Shown here piece by piece: positions 41,765 through 41,859 of a stretch of DNA of 41,859 nt. Source of the stretch: Actinoplanes regularis (GTDB lineage Bacteria > Actinomycetota > Actinomycetes > Mycobacteriales > Micromonosporaceae); the NCBI RefSeq assembly GCF_900188005.1, contig NZ_FZNR01000038.1:1-41859 (forward strand). Direction: 5' to 3'. Position 1 is the first letter of the stretch. Every line of letters begins with the position of its first letter. The translations under genes and the position numbers were made by a program. The notes below the pieces were generated by a model, which was not told the origin of the DNA, searched no databases, and saw only the letters and a program-made list of their open reading frames with translations.

Positions 41765-41859
41765 GGTCACGTCCACCGAAGTGGTGTACGACCTGGTTTT
41801 CCGAGTGAACGGAGGCGGCCATCGCAGATCCTTCGGATTGATTGAAGATCACGAAGGAG

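Larger units (their letters stand above)
41079..41859. other. Non-coding region at the right edge
   Basis: No credible gene. It contains parS site 7, two look-alike hairpins (41186 and 41298) and a purine-rich stretch (41340-41770) with a 55-bp direct repeat. The window ends in GAAGGAG, probably the Shine-Dalgarno sequence of a forward gene that starts just beyond the edge. Confidence 0.5.

Noticed and set aside
41330..41852. Overlapping ORFs on both strands at the right edge
   Set aside because: They are all created by purine-rich repeats; none has a natural amino-acid composition or a plausible start.

Overview
The window is a high-GC actinobacterial chromosome segment centred on the replication origin. 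The order rnpA-rpmH-[dnaA]-oriC-dnaN-gnd-recF-DUF721-gyrB-gyrA-DUF3566-tRNA-Ile-tRNA-Ala, with yidD-yidC-jag-rsmG-parA-parB on the other side, is the classic Actinomycetota origin neighbourhood. GTG/TTG starts, Streptomyces-type DnaA boxes and parS sites (GTTTCACGTGAAAC) fit. Gene content and protein style suggest Micromonosporaceae (Actinoplanes-like); this family-level guess is inference.

Left arm (1-12 kb): a partial secreted or membrane protein; an acyl-CoA catabolism set (HMG-CoA lyase, biotin carboxylase, TetR regulator); a two-gene operon of an Hsp90-family ATPase and a 922-residue TPR protein with overlapping stop and start; then rhodanese sseA and a GDSL esterase, and, on the other strand, a CBS protein, SufE and a DsbA/FrnE-like oxidoreductase. 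A parS site lies directly after the DsbA stop.

Accessory patch (12-16.5 kb): a small membrane protein, a NUDIX hydrolase and several broken or doubtful genes. An approximately 2.7 kb scar of an integrative element is bounded by tRNA-Ala and an imperfect copy of its 3' end. It holds a tyrosine-integrase C-terminal remnant, a frameshifted regulator, a frameshifted flavoprotein and one intact-looking secreted protein.

Origin core (16.5-33 kb): two tRNAs with the tiny DLW-39 gene between them, DUF3566, gyrA, gyrB, a conserved unknown, DUF721/DciA, recF, gnd, dnaN, oriC (about 20 DnaA boxes at 28.15-28.76 kb with an adjacent AT-rich stretch), dnaA, then rpmH, rnpA, yidD and yidC. DnaA boxes also lie before gyrA and before the DciA gene. 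The replication and gyrase genes left of oriC and the rpmH-to-parB genes right of it are transcribed away from the origin; dnaA is transcribed toward it, and several left-arm genes (for example CBS, sufE, dsbA and 22976-23542) run the opposite way.

Segregation region (33-41.9 kb): jag, rsmG, parA and parB, then 2.3 kb without a credible gene that carries a 106-bp tandem repeat array, a G-quadruplex-prone G-rich array, strong purine asymmetry, and a compact site at 39.53-39.70 kb where DnaA boxes and two parS sites are interleaved. A HIT-like protein with a 15-bp-repeat tail follows, then another parS, two near-identical hairpins and a purine-rich repeat region. Seven parS sites occur in the window, two of them inside parA. 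DnaA, DnaN, DciA, RecF and gyrase start and support replication; ParA, ParB and parS segregate the newly copied origin.
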